64,000 nt of DNA from Cordylochernes scorpioides (Eukaryota; Arthropoda; Arachnida; Pseudoscorpiones; Chernetidae), in the NCBI GenBank assembly GCA_030710605.1, contig CP092879.1, forward strand, positions 45,203,151 through 45,267,150. The letters run 5' to 3'. Made by a program: the position numbers and the translations under genes. Numbering within the stretch: the first letter of the stretch is position 1; each line of letters starts with the position of its first letter. A model generated the notes under the pieces. That model was not told where the DNA came from. It did no database searches and saw nothing but the letters and a program-made list of their open reading frames with translations. Positions 30,737-40,417 of the stretch are shown here, piece after piece.

Positions 30737-33167
30737 AAAGCTCCGCTAGGAGGCGGCACGAATAGGCAGCACGCAACGTGGCTCTCGGTAAGTGAACTGT
30801 CTGACTAAAATATTTTCTCTATTTTTACTAAAGTGCAAATTCAATCTATCTGAAATGAAACCAACATATCCAATATATCTTACCATCATAATTTTATGTC
30901 TATTAGACAAGAATTCTGAGCCAAATTTACATACTTTCAAGCCGGATACATATGGCGGCAAAAAGATTTGCTTATCACGTGTGAATCTTTCACTCTCAAA
31001 ATATTTCCGAAACTTTCACCTTATATGTGTAGTTTTAATGCTCTTAATATTAGCTGGCATTGAACAAAACCCAGGCCCTAAGATGTCCAAACAAACGACG
31101 TTGGAAACAACCTTAGATAGGGATAAAGATATCAAAGATCTGATAAATGCACTCACCAAAAGGCTGGATAGCTGGGGAGAGAGGCTGGAATCCCGTCTTT
31201 CGGCAATCGACGATAGAGTAGAAAATATAAACCAAAGACTGCAACAACTAGAGGAATCTTCTGCCGTTACAAAGGCAGAACTCTCTCAAAACTCCAAAAA
31301 AATAAAAGACTTAGAAGACCAGCTTGAACACTTGGATGCAAAGAGCAGAGAAAGGAACCTCATTTTTTACGGAATAGAACAAGATAATAACGAGGACTGC
31401 CGAGAACAGATACGGAAGGTTATCGAAGAAAATATGCAAACAACGGAGAAGATAAACATCACGCGATGCCACCGATTATCCAGAAAACCTGGTGCACCGA
31501 TCCTGATTGAAGTCCCAGAACAAAACGATAGATTAACTCTATTCAAAGCTGCTCTCAATTTAAGAGGAACTAAGATATCACTATCGAAAGACTATAGCAT
31601 GAAGACGAGAGAACAACGGCGCGTTTTGAATGTCAAAAGAAGAGAACTCGTCGAAAAAGGTACTCTAGCTAAGCTAAGGGACAATAAATTATTAATTAAT
31701 GGCATAGCATATAAGGTCTGTGATGGACAAATTGTAGATGCCAATGGACATTCATTGTAGCAAGCAGTTAGGAAACAATCACTTGTAAATAGTCAATCCA
31801 ACGATACCTTTTCACTGACCTGCTGGCAGAGACTATCAATAGATCATCCAATCTTTCCGCCAAATAGGAAAACCCGAAATACATGCTCAGTTAATCATCG
31901 CCACTCAAATTACCCTACAAATAATAGTGTCTTAATAAAGGTTTTTGTTGTTGTTGTTGTTTATTACCTTCTCTTTTTGCTTTTCTCACTTTCTACGTCT
32001 CTTTGATACGTTTTCTTTAATTAAATTTCTCTTCTCTAGGTGGTTCAACACGAATCTTCCCAGGATTTTTATTTGTCTTTCAGTAAAGAAGGTCAGGAAT
32101 GTTATCTGTGTATAAACAACCGCCCTAAGGGAGTTGTCATTATCTCGACTGCCAATCTTTTACAGGGGAAAAGGAAAATTCTCTTGGAAAATCTTACAAC
32201 TGTTATCTGACATTAGTCGTTATCGGCGAGATAAGAGCGAACCCCCTGGTGCAAAAAGATTGTTCGATTGTCTCAAAGCTGCTACCGAATAATTCAACAA
32301 GACCTGACATGATATAATGTTTATTCCTTCCTTGCTTTAATTTCTTATATATTTCGCTTTCTATGAATGAAAATATTGTTTAAAAAATCTACGCTTCAAA
32401 TTTTTATAACCTTCATTCATCAGCAGAGAAATTATTTTATTGAGACGAAAAATCTTGGTGTATGTATCAAATACAAATTCCAGTGTTTTTTTTTTTTTCA
32501 TTTTTTTTATTTTGAACCTTTTTTTTCCTCTCGGATTTACCCTTTCAAATATGTTAATGAGCTCAATTGTCTTAACTATAATGTATAAATTTCATTATCT
32601 CAATATTGATTGTGATTAGCTTTTGCTTTTTTATCTTCATTTGCGGTGAATCCGTGGCAAATCCATGAATAATAAATTTATTTTCCTCCAATTTACCCAG
32701 ACTAATCTATTAGCTTGATTGTTTTATAAAATGTTTCCACTATAATGTACCATTAAGGTACTATTATTTATTTATTTATTTATTTTTTTTTCCTGTATGT
32801 ATCCTACATTTCTGCTTGGAGAATCTGTATAAGACTAAAAGGTCTTAATAAAGTTTTTGTTGTTGTTGTTGTTGTATAATAAATTTCTTTTCCTCCAATT
32901 TACTCAGACTAATCTATTAGCTTGATTGTTTTATACAATGTTTCCTGTATATACCATCCATATTTCCAAATTTTTTTTTTATTTTATTTATTTATTTTTA
33001 AAATTCTTCTTATTTCTTTATTCTTTCTTATAATCTGTATATATTTACCATATGTATATATTCTTTCACCATTTTTATTTCCCACTTTCTCCGTTTTGTA
33101 ACCCCAAGGAGAATCCTCTGTAAGACCTGTGTGTCTTAATAAAGGCTTTTGTGTGTGTGTGTGTGTG
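30737..33167 (+). mobile_element. ORF1-only non-LTR retroelement with 2A motif
   Basis: A 2.43-kb insertion flanked by the 16-bp duplication TATTTAAGAAATAAAA (30721-30736 and 33168-33183). The 5' end is GC-rich (GCTCCGCTAGGAGGCGGCAC), then comes ORF1 (30792-31760). No endonuclease or reverse transcriptase follows. The remaining 1.4 kb holds three successive 3' ends, each with TCTTAATAAAG and a GTT or GT tail, at 31928-31962, 32848-32875 and 33134-33167. The internal sequence AGACTAATCTATTAGCTTG appears twice. Confidence 0.85.
30792..31760 (+). CDS. Retroelement ORF1 protein with N-terminal 2A-like sequence, coiled coil and RRM-like domain
   Basis: 322 residues. Residues 76-88 are strongly hydrophobic and run straight into AGIEQNPGP (88-96), a 2A-like motif. 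In 2A sequences the ribosome skips the Gly-Pro bond, so two products would be made: about 95 and 227 residues. The usual Asp before I/V-E is Gly here, so efficiency is uncertain. After it comes a coiled coil (about 105-175, heptad-rich with RLESRLSAIDDRVENINQRL) and then an RNA-binding ORF1p-type core. That core is marked by RERNLIFYGI and LNLRGTKISLSKDYS, as in L1/CR1-type ORF1 proteins that trimerise on their RNA. The frame is intact. It is the only ORF of the element, so any movement would depend on a partner element's enzyme. Confidence 0.8.
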   Translation: MNCLTKIFSLFLLKCKFNLSEMKPTYPIYLTIIILCLLDKNSEPNLHTFKPDTYGGKKICLSRVNLSLSKYFRNFHLICVVLMLLILAGIEQNPGPKMSKQTTLETTLDRDKDIKDLINALTKRLDSWGERLESRLSAIDDRVENINQRLQQLEESSAVTKAELSQNSKKIKDLEDQLEHLDAKSRERNLIFYGIEQDNNEDCREQIRKVIEENMQTTEKINITRCHRLSRKPGAPILIEVPEQNDRLTLFKAALNLRGTKISLSKDYSMKTREQRRVLNVKRRELVEKGTLAKLRDNKLLINGIAYKVCDGQIVDANGHSL

Positions 33168-33737
33168 TATTTAAGAAATAAAACTATTTTAAGAGCATGC
33201 TTTTTTCTTCAAGTAAAACAAACTTTTACTAATTTTTCGTTAGAATAGAGAAAATAAATATTTTATTTGACTATTTAATTATATATTATAATAGTATTAA
33301 TCTCGGGTTTCATATGCCTATATTTCGAGTTTATGTTATTTATATTTGAAAATAGTTACATTCTTATTTCCTAGATGGCACCACAATACATTTATTCAAG
33401 ATATTCCTTGGCGCGCTTCGGTCACTATTTAAAACTAAAGTCGGCTCAATTCTAGTCTATGATGTTAAGGGGGTAGAGAAGAGGTCTGAGAAAGTAGGAA
33501 TGATAAAGCTAATCTAACAACAATGGGTTTAAATATTAATATATTAAAGATTTTTTTTCAGAGAGAGTTAATTTCTTAAAAATAACAGTTTTAGAAATAA
33601 TATAAATAATGAATTCCGAACAAGAGGGTGAAGTTTTCAGAATTCAGCTTAATATAAGTCACCATCGGTATTAAGCTGGACTTTGAGAATGCTCAAGGTA
33701 ATGGTAAGGCCAAAAATAACAAAATCTGGTCGCCGCT

Positions 33738-34244
33738 TTAGAGGCCGCACGTTGCGAAGACTCAAGGAATGATCAAGGCGGCACCACGGCTACAATATCT
33801 TGTTTCAGGTTTTAGAGGCCGCACGTTGTGAAGACTCAAGGAATGATAAGGGCGGCACTACGGCTACAAGATCTTGCCTAAGGTTTTATAGGCCGCACGT
33901 TGTGAAGACTCAAGGAATGATAAGGGCGGCACTACGGCTACAAGATCTGCCTCAGGTTTTAGAGGCCGCACGTTGTGAAGACTCAAGGAATGATAAGGGC
34001 GGCACTACGGCTACAAGATCTTGCCTCAGGTTTTATAGGCCGCACGTTGTGAAGACTCAAGGAATGATAAGGGCGGCACTACGGCTACAAGATCTGACCT
34101 CTGGTTTTAGAGGCCGCACGTTGCGAAGGTTCAAGGAATGATCAAGGCGGCACCACGGCTACAAGATCTGGCCTCAGGTTTTAGAGGCCGCACGTTGCGA
34201 AGACTCAAGGAATGGTAAGGGCGGAACCATGGCTACAAGATCTG
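33738..34244 (+). repeat. 74-bp minisatellite, unit 1 (about 7 repeats)
   Basis: Tandem repeats of about 74 bp, each with GGCCGCACGTTG, GACTCAAGGAATGAT, GGCGGCAC and CGGCTACAAGATCT. GC-rich against an AT-rich background. Confidence 0.85.
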
Positions 34245-34463
34245 TACAGAGGAGTATTATTTATGGGTACTGTGATCGTTAAGGAACGATATTCGAGCCT
34301 GTGAAATTGCTATCATAAAACATTCCGCGCGCAAGAACTAGCATCAAGAATTCATGAGAGGATCAGAAGAAACCAGCAGCCTTAAAGACGCGGGATATTG
34401 TATTTTGGAAAGTAGTAAACCACATCTAGTTATTGGCAGTTGACCCTTTTGGCATCAATTCGC

Positions 34464-34600
34464 TCACTTAGCTGTGTGCTTGTCTTCCAGGGTAGGGCAG
34501 TCAGATCCCTTGTGACCGCTGGTGTCGCATTGGAAGCAAATGTTCGTCTTGCTTGTAGAGTGAAAGGAAAAGTTGCTTCAATATTTTATTCATATAAATA
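34464..34600 (-). CDS. CCHC zinc-knuckle segment of the tandem unit
   Basis: Minus-strand frame with CFQCDTSGHKGSDCP, a correct C-x2-C-x4-H-x4-C knuckle, followed by TLEDKHTAK and stop. Copies occur in units 2 and 4. In unit 3 the second Cys is changed to Ser, so the knuckle is broken there. It could come from a retroelement Gag or a cellular nucleic-acid-binding protein. Confidence 0.4.
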
Positions 34601-34731
34601 TATATATATATATAACTTTTTTTTTATTTCAATAGAGAATTTCAAAGTATTCTTCAAAAATTTAAAATAACATAAATATATATTTAGGTTAGTTCTATCC
34701 CTCTTAAATAAATATTAAAAATATATAATAT

Positions 34732-34953
34732 TGCGGCATTTACTATTATATATATGTAAATATTTCTTCCTATATATCATTTATTTTATTTTTATGTTAT
34801 GCAAAGCAGGCTGGTTTGCATACTTGTTTTTTTTTTGTTCTGAAAAATATTATTCGATCGCCTCGGCTCAGTCGATCGAGACTATTTTTTTTACTAAGAA
34901 TAAAACTTAATATTTGGCATCGACTTCTTCTTTAATTTAGTTTCTACGCGACA
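34732..34953 (+). repeat. 5' LTR of the Ty3/Gypsy element
   Basis: 222 bp, TG...CA ends (TGCGGCATTT and TCTACGCGACA), with AATAAA near its 3' part. TTTTTGGTGGAGATTCCGGG follows. The TGG-initiated stretch there is the probable tRNA primer binding site, though I could not match it to a tRNA. Confidence 0.93.
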
Positions 34954-35061
34954 TTTTTGGTGGAGATTCCGGGTAAATCCAAGACGGCACTTAGGAGGAG
35001 CTTCCGATTGCAAGGCCTACAACCCCAATACGGATTTGAGGATCTGCCAAGCAGCACAAGG

Positions 35062-36252
35062 ATGGTGAAAACTGAAGCTTCTGGAACTCCCGAAGTTTTC
35101 GGAACAAATGCTGGATCACAATCATACGCCTGTCATATCCCAAGGAATCCTCCGACTTTCTCCGGCGAGAGTGCTCAAGATCCCCAGAGATGGATCAAAA
35201 TGTTTGAAAGGGTCTCAAAATACAACAAATGGGATGAGACTCAAAGCCTTGCCAATGTTGTATTCTACCTCGAGGGAACAGCCGCCCAGTGGTTCGATAA
35301 CAACGAGGACATTATTGATTCATGGACTCAATTCAAAACGAATCTTTGTGAAGTGTTTGGAAAAAAAGAAGAACTTACTCGACGAGCCGAAATGACACTA
35401 AAGACCAGAGCTCAAAAGCCTGGGGAGACAACTGAATCATACATCCAAGAAATCCTATCACTATGCTCACGAGTTAACCCCGAAATGGAGGAGGAAGAAA
35501 AAGTTGGACATTTGATGAAGGGGATTGCCGAAGATTTCTACCAGACTCTAATTGTCAAAGATCCCGCAACTGTTGACGAGCTGGTGAAATTTTGCCGACA
35601 GCTGGAGAACATGAAACAACGCCGCATTAAAAGAACACGTTATGAAAGATTACCAAACGTGACTCCGATCTCGTCGGACTTTGAAGAAGATTTGGCTCTA
35701 AGGATTCGACGGATTGTCCAGGAGGAGTTGCAAAAATTTATGCCTAAAATGACCGAGGTGGAACCCTTTGGGACAAGTGACGTGAATTCATTGGAGGCCA
35801 TAGTTAAAGAGGAGGTGCAACAAGTACTCGCCCCAATTACAAGGCGAAATATTCAATCTCAAAGAAGGAGAACGTTTGTACCAAGATTTCGACGAGAAGA
35901 TGACTACACTCCATATGCCCCCAGAACATCTGACCAATGGCGAACGGCTGATAACCAACCTATCTGTTTCCATTGCGGGAAGCCAGGACATGTCTTACGT
36001 TACTGTCGAGAAAGAAGACGTACTTTTGAGGAAGCCAGATCAAGAAGAACACTTCCATCAGCCGACAATGCAACCCCACAAAGACCCTACGATTTAATTG
36101 ACGATTTTCCAACTCTCCCTAGACCCGGAGGTTTTGGCCGCAGCGCATCACCATATCCAGGCAGAGGAAGGATGCCAAGACGAAGAAGCCAATCGCCAGG
36201 GGAAGGTCGTTTGTCAAGCCGCTCACCCCGACGCCAAAATGAGGAAAACTAG
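35062..36252 (+). CDS. Ty3/Gypsy Gag
   Basis: Structural protein that packages the element RNA. From the first ATG it is 396 residues. The frame is open another 35 codons upstream, nearly to the LTR, with a TTG at 34957, so a non-AUG start is possible. The capsid-like region contains PRNPPTFSGESAQDPQRW and VVFYLEGTAAQWF, typical of Ty3-type Gag. A zinc knuckle CFHCGKPGHVLRYC (C-x2-C-x4-H-x4-C) lies in the last third, followed by an Arg/Ser-rich tail. The stop is a TAG at 36250-36252, immediately after GGAAAAC. Pol lies in the -1 frame. Confidence 0.9.
   Translation: MVKTEASGTPEVFGTNAGSQSYACHIPRNPPTFSGESAQDPQRWIKMFERVSKYNKWDETQSLANVVFYLEGTAAQWFDNNEDIIDSWTQFKTNLCEVFGKKEELTRRAEMTLKTRAQKPGETTESYIQEILSLCSRVNPEMEEEEKVGHLMKGIAEDFYQTLIVKDPATVDELVKFCRQLENMKQRRIKRTRYERLPNVTPISSDFEEDLALRIRRIVQEELQKFMPKMTEVEPFGTSDVNSLEAIVKEEVQQVLAPITRRNIQSQRRRTFVPRFRREDDYTPYAPRTSDQWRTADNQPICFHCGKPGHVLRYCRERRRTFEEARSRRTLPSADNATPQRPYDLIDDFPTLPRPGGFGRSASPYPGRGRMPRRRSQSPGEGRLSSRSPRRQNEEN
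36243..36252 (+). promoter_or_regulatory. Candidate -1 ribosomal frameshift site at the Gag stop
   Basis: GGAAAAC directly before TAG. Read as G-GAA-AAC in the Gag frame, a -1 slip gives GGA-AAA and enters the Pol frame, which is open from 36243. The heptamer is near-canonical but not a perfect X-XXY-YYZ. Confidence 0.4.
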
Positions 36253-36266
36253 GATGCGCGACCTAT

Positions 36267-39200
36267 ATGGGGGGTGAGGCCGCAGGTTTTGAAAATCCTC
36301 CATCATCGACGTCTGCTAAATTAAAACGGAATTGTATAAAAGGGAGCATTAATGGACTGGAAACTACAATATTGATAGACTCGGGCGCAGATTATTCCGT
36401 GGTTTCAGAAAAGTTTAGAAGACTTCTGAGAACTCCATTTTTTGTTGAATCTGGACCAGTCGTTAAAGTCGCCAATGGAAAGCTTGTTAAAACTTTGGGA
36501 AAATGTTCACTAAAGGTCCATATCAATGATCTCACCACAACCTTTGAATTCATCGTGATTCCTGATTGCAGCCACGACATCATTTTGGGGTGGGATTTCT
36601 TCAAAGCAACGAGAGCGGTTATTGATTGTGGTCATCAAGAATTGTATTTGGAGGAAACACTACCAATAAATGATGACCAAATTAATCTTGATGTATACTC
36701 TGCTGATAATTATGTAATTCCACCTAAGTCAAGTTGTAAGATATCAGTAGTGGGTACACCACTTCAGGAAAATAGAGATGTTTTAATCTGCCCAAATTGG
36801 GAACTATCAATAAGGAAGGAATTTATTATACCTTCCCTTCTTACAACATTTCAGCAAGGGAAAGCAGATTTGTGGATAGCAAACGGAACCTCGAAGCCGC
36901 TGATGATCCCTTCGCGTATGGCCCTTGGCACCATGAGCGATGTTGATGTTGGCTCCATATGCTCCTTGAAATGCGATGAATTAATTCAAGAAGAAGAGAT
37001 GTGGACTACCAAATTGGACCAGAAGATAGAAGCAATGATCGACTCGAATCTTACTGAGGATCAGCAAAATAAGATGATGAATGTTCTTAAGAAATTTTCG
37101 AATGTCTTTGATTTTTCTGGGAAGTCCCAACCTGCCCGAAGTAAAATAAAGCATAAGATTGACACGGGTGATCACGCTCCAACAAAACAGAGGCCTTACC
37201 GAGTGTCTGGAATGGAGAGGAAAATCATACAGCAGGAAGTTGACAGAATGATGAAACAAGATATAATTCAATTTTCTGAAAGTCCTTGGTCTTCGCCTGT
37301 GGTACTTGTGAAGAAAAAGAATGGGTCTTGGAGGTTTTGTGTTGACTATCGACGACTTAATAAGATCACAAAGAAAGATGTTTATCCATTACCACGGGTT
37401 GATGATGCTTTGGATAATTTATCAGGGGCCAGGTATTACTCAAGTATGGATCTAAGAACCGGCTATTGGCAAATTGAAGTGGATGAGCATGATAGAGAGA
37501 AGACGGCATTCATTACACCTGATGGTCTCTACGAATTTAGGGTAATGCCATTTGGCCTCTGTAACGCCCCAGCTACTTTTGAGAGGATGATGGATACCGT
37601 TTTGAAAGGACTAAAATGGAACATCTGTCTTTGCTATTTAGATGATATAGTGGTTTATGGTCCTTCATTTGAAGAACATTTAAAAAGGTTAGAAGTTGTT
37701 CTAGAATGCCTTCAACAAGCTGGATTGAATGTGAACAATGAAAAATGTCTTTTTGGCTCAAGACAATTGAAGATATTAGGACACGTTGTCAATGAAAATG
37801 GAATACATCCAGACCCCGAAAAGGTTGAAGCCATTTTGAAGTTTCCATCTCCTAAAAGTATACCTGATGTCAGAAGTTTCTTAGGACTGTGCTCTTATTA
37901 TAGACGATTTGTTGAAAACTTTTCCTGCAAAGCTAAACCCCTGAATGACCTTTTAAAAAACGATGCCAAATTCTGTTGGAATGAAGAACAAGAAAATGCC
38001 TTCGAGATTCTTAAAGAAGCTTTAACCTCTGAACCTGTTCTTGGGCACTTTATTGAAGACGCCGAGACCCATATACACACCGACGCCAGTGGATACGGCA
38101 TTGGAGCAGTGTTGATCCAAATACAAGGAGGTGCTGAAAGACCAATAGCTTATGCATCCAGGACCCTTACAAAGGCTGAAAAGAATTACTCTACCACTGA
38201 GAAAGAACTGCTTGCGGTTGTTTGGGCCACATCCAAATTTAGACCCTATCTTTTTGGCCGAAATTTCACAGTTGTTACGGATCATCATTCATTGTGCTGG
38301 CTTGCAGGACTTAAAGATCCTTCCGGACGACTCGCTAGATGGGCGCTCAGACTGCAAGAGTTCGACATCACCGTAGTCTATAAGAGTGGGCGCAAACATA
38401 AAGACGCCGACTGTTTATCAAGGAACCCTGTACCAGAAGAGCAAGAAGACTTCCCCAATATAATATCGATCATTGATATTCGTGCAGAACAAAGTCGAGA
38501 CCCCAATTTAGCAAAGATCATAGTCAAAATAGAACAAACTGGACCTTTTAAAGGCTTCGAAGTTGTGGACGGAGTACTTTATAAAAGAAACTACGAGCCA
38601 TATGGAAGGCAACGTCTTCTTGTACTTCCAAAGCAAATGCGGCTTGAAATCCTCAAAAATCTTCACGATGCACCTACTGCTGGTCACTTGGGTTTTGCCA
38701 AAACTTATGATCGGGCACGTAAACGATTCTTTTGGGGAGGAATGTATAAGACCATTCGTCAGTATATAGCGCATTGCAGAGAATGCCAGCGCAGGAAGAG
38801 TGTTCCACAACGACCGCCTGGACAACTTATGCCTATCCCACCGGCAGATTTTCCTTTTCAAAAGATAGGAATGGATTTATTAGGGAGATTTCCTGTTACG
38901 AATCGGGGCAACAAATGGATTATTGTATGCACCGAATATATGACGCGATTTGCAACTACAAAGGCGATTCCAGACGCAGGAGCCATGGAAATTGCTAAGT
39001 TTATTGTCGAAGAAATTATTCTCCGACACGGAGCTCCTCAGCAGATCATCACCGACCGTGGTACGAACTTTATGTCCCAAATAATTAAACAAATAAATAA
39101 TTTAAGTGGAATAAATCACCTCAAGACTACAGCCTATCATCCGCAGACTAATGGTCTAACTGAAAGATTAAACAAAACATTGACCGACATGTTGTCCATG

Positions 39201-39836
39201 TACGTTGACGTGGAACAGAAAAACTGGGACGAAGTTCTGCCATTTGTAACATTTGCTTATAACACCGCTAAGCAAGAAACTACAGGCTTCAGCCCCTTCT
39301 TCCTAGTGCATGGCCGCGAGGCCGAAACAACTTTAGATTCACTCCTTCCATATCACGACAATGATGATGTTGGTGATTATGTTCAACATCTCATTACCAC
39401 AGCTGAAGAAGCCCGACACCTTGCACAACTACATCTCTATCGAGGTCAAGAGAAAGACAGAAAATACTATGACAGGAAACATCGACCTGTGGATTATAAT
39501 GTGGGAGACCTCGTATGGCTCTTCATTCCAGTGAGACAGGTTGGACTCTCAGAAAAGCTAATCAAGAAATACTTCGGTCCTTACCGTATTACAAGAAAAT
39601 TGTCCCCCGTCAATTACGAAATTGAGGCCATTTCTGACTCTCCAAAACATCGTAAAACAAGGGACACAGTACATGTACTTAGAATGAAGCCATATTTGGA
39701 TCCATTACTTCAAGAAGAAATATCTGGCTCAACTCCAAACAAGGAACCTGTTCTGAAACAAAGATTCTCCGACCCAGAACCGATATCAGGCCCTGTGACA
39801 AGATCAAGAGCTAGACGGATGCAAATTGGTCAATAA
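36267..39836 (+). CDS. Ty3/Gypsy Pol polyprotein (protease, RT, RNase H, integrase)
   Basis: 1189 residues without interruption, in the order typical of Ty3/Gypsy. Aspartic protease: D-S-G at residues 38-40 (LIDSGADYSVVS). Reverse transcriptase: YLDD beginning at residue 457. RNase H: DASGYGIGAVL near 606. Integrase zinc finger: H-x3-H-x28-C-x2-C type ending HCREC near 836. Integrase catalytic triad: D870, D930 and E966, with the standard 35-residue spacing between the last two. The C-terminus is short and has no clear chromodomain. The frame is open from 36243, upstream of the ATG and overlapping the end of Gag, so Pol is probably made as a Gag-Pol fusion by -1 frameshifting. Confidence 0.93.
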   Translation: MGGEAAGFENPPSSTSAKLKRNCIKGSINGLETTILIDSGADYSVVSEKFRRLLRTPFFVESGPVVKVANGKLVKTLGKCSLKVHINDLTTTFEFIVIPDCSHDIILGWDFFKATRAVIDCGHQELYLEETLPINDDQINLDVYSADNYVIPPKSSCKISVVGTPLQENRDVLICPNWELSIRKEFIIPSLLTTFQQGKADLWIANGTSKPLMIPSRMALGTMSDVDVGSICSLKCDELIQEEEMWTTKLDQKIEAMIDSNLTEDQQNKMMNVLKKFSNVFDFSGKSQPARSKIKHKIDTGDHAPTKQRPYRVSGMERKIIQQEVDRMMKQDIIQFSESPWSSPVVLVKKKNGSWRFCVDYRRLNKITKKDVYPLPRVDDALDNLSGARYYSSMDLRTGYWQIEVDEHDREKTAFITPDGLYEFRVMPFGLCNAPATFERMMDTVLKGLKWNICLCYLDDIVVYGPSFEEHLKRLEVVLECLQQAGLNVNNEKCLFGSRQLKILGHVVNENGIHPDPEKVEAILKFPSPKSIPDVRSFLGLCSYYRRFVENFSCKAKPLNDLLKNDAKFCWNEEQENAFEILKEALTSEPVLGHFIEDAETHIHTDASGYGIGAVLIQIQGGAERPIAYASRTLTKAEKNYSTTEKELLAVVWATSKFRPYLFGRNFTVVTDHHSLCWLAGLKDPSGRLARWALRLQEFDITVVYKSGRKHKDADCLSRNPVPEEQEDFPNIISIIDIRAEQSRDPNLAKIIVKIEQTGPFKGFEVVDGVLYKRNYEPYGRQRLLVLPKQMRLEILKNLHDAPTAGHLGFAKTYDRARKRFFWGGMYKTIRQYIAHCRECQRRKSVPQRPPGQLMPIPPADFPFQKIGMDLLGRFPVTNRGNKWIIVCTEYMTRFATTKAIPDAGAMEIAKFIVEEIILRHGAPQQIITDRGTNFMSQIIKQINNLSGINHLKTTAYHPQTNGLTERLNKTLTDMLSMYVDVEQKNWDEVLPFVTFAYNTAKQETTGFSPFFLVHGREAETTLDSLLPYHDNDDVGDYVQHLITTAEEARHLAQLHLYRGQEKDRKYYDRKHRPVDYNVGDLVWLFIPVRQVGLSEKLIKKYFGPYRITRKLSPVNYEIEAISDSPKHRKTRDTVHVLRMKPYLDPLLQEEISGSTPNKEPVLKQRFSDPEPISGPVTRSRARRMQIGQ

Positions 39837-39884
39837 CCTTCAATTGAACAGCGGGACGCTGTTTCTTTTCAAAGGTGGGAAAAG

Positions 39885-40106
39885 TGCGGCATTTACTATT
39901 ATATATATGTAAATATTTCTTCCTATATATCATTTATTTTATTTTTATGTTATGCAAAGCAGGCTGGTTTGCATACTTGTTTTTTTTTTGTTCTGAAAAA
40001 TATTATTCGATCGCCTCGGCTCAGTCGATCGAGACTATTTTTTTTACTAAGAATAAAACTTAATATTTGGCATCGACTTCTTCTTTAATTTAGTTTCTAC
40101 GCGACA
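39885..40106 (+). repeat. 3' LTR of the Ty3/Gypsy element
   Basis: Same length and sequence as the 5' LTR, preceded by the polypurine tract at 39871-39884. Confidence 0.93.
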
Positions 40107-40417
40107 ATATATTTAAAAAATATTACTTTGCATATCTCTAATAAAATATTTTATTAATATATTAGGTTATTGAAGAATAATATGTGTATATTTTAAAATA
40201 GTTATATAAATCATTCATAGATGGCAGGGTTTAAACATTTTATTTATTTTGAACATATTTTCTATTATATTATATATAAAGAAAATTATTTTTTAAAAAT
40301 ACTAATATGATTAGATATTTTATCAGAATTATTAGAAATAATGATGTTTATTTTAAAAATTCTTTAACTACCCATTATTTAATATTTAACAATTATAAAC
40401 CTTATAGATGCTTATTG

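Larger units (their letters stand above)
34732..40106 (+). mobile_element. Complete Ty3/Gypsy retrotransposon with identical LTRs
   Basis: 5375 bp with 222-bp LTRs at each end that I read as identical. A 4-bp duplication ATAT flanks it, and the empty site is visible in unit 2 (AAAATATAATATATATTTAA near 43815). Gag and Pol are both open. There is no envelope ORF. A polypurine tract AAAGGTGGGAAAAG precedes the 3' LTR. The features are those of a recently inserted, potentially complete element. Confidence 0.93.
28089..40417. repeat. Tandem array, unit 1 with three large insertions
   Basis: Complete unit of about 3.9 kb once insertions are removed: tRNA-array Helitron 28701-29256, ORF1-only retroelement 30737-33167 and Ty3/Gypsy element 34732-40106. 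The minisatellite block is the longest of the array (33738-34244). Confidence 0.82.

Noticed and set aside
32760..33165. Short simple repeats (TTTA, GTT, GT) as independent microsatellite features
   Set aside because: They are the tails of retroelement 3' ends and are described with that element.
33800..34141. 113-codon plus-strand frame across the 74-bp minisatellite (also at 43004 and 59619)
   Set aside because: The frame changes inside the block because 74 is not a multiple of three, so the same DNA is read in different frames. The product is not conserved in length and matches nothing known.
33738..34244. CRISPR-like array
   Set aside because: The repeats are contiguous 74-bp minisatellite units without unique spacers, and the genome is an animal's.
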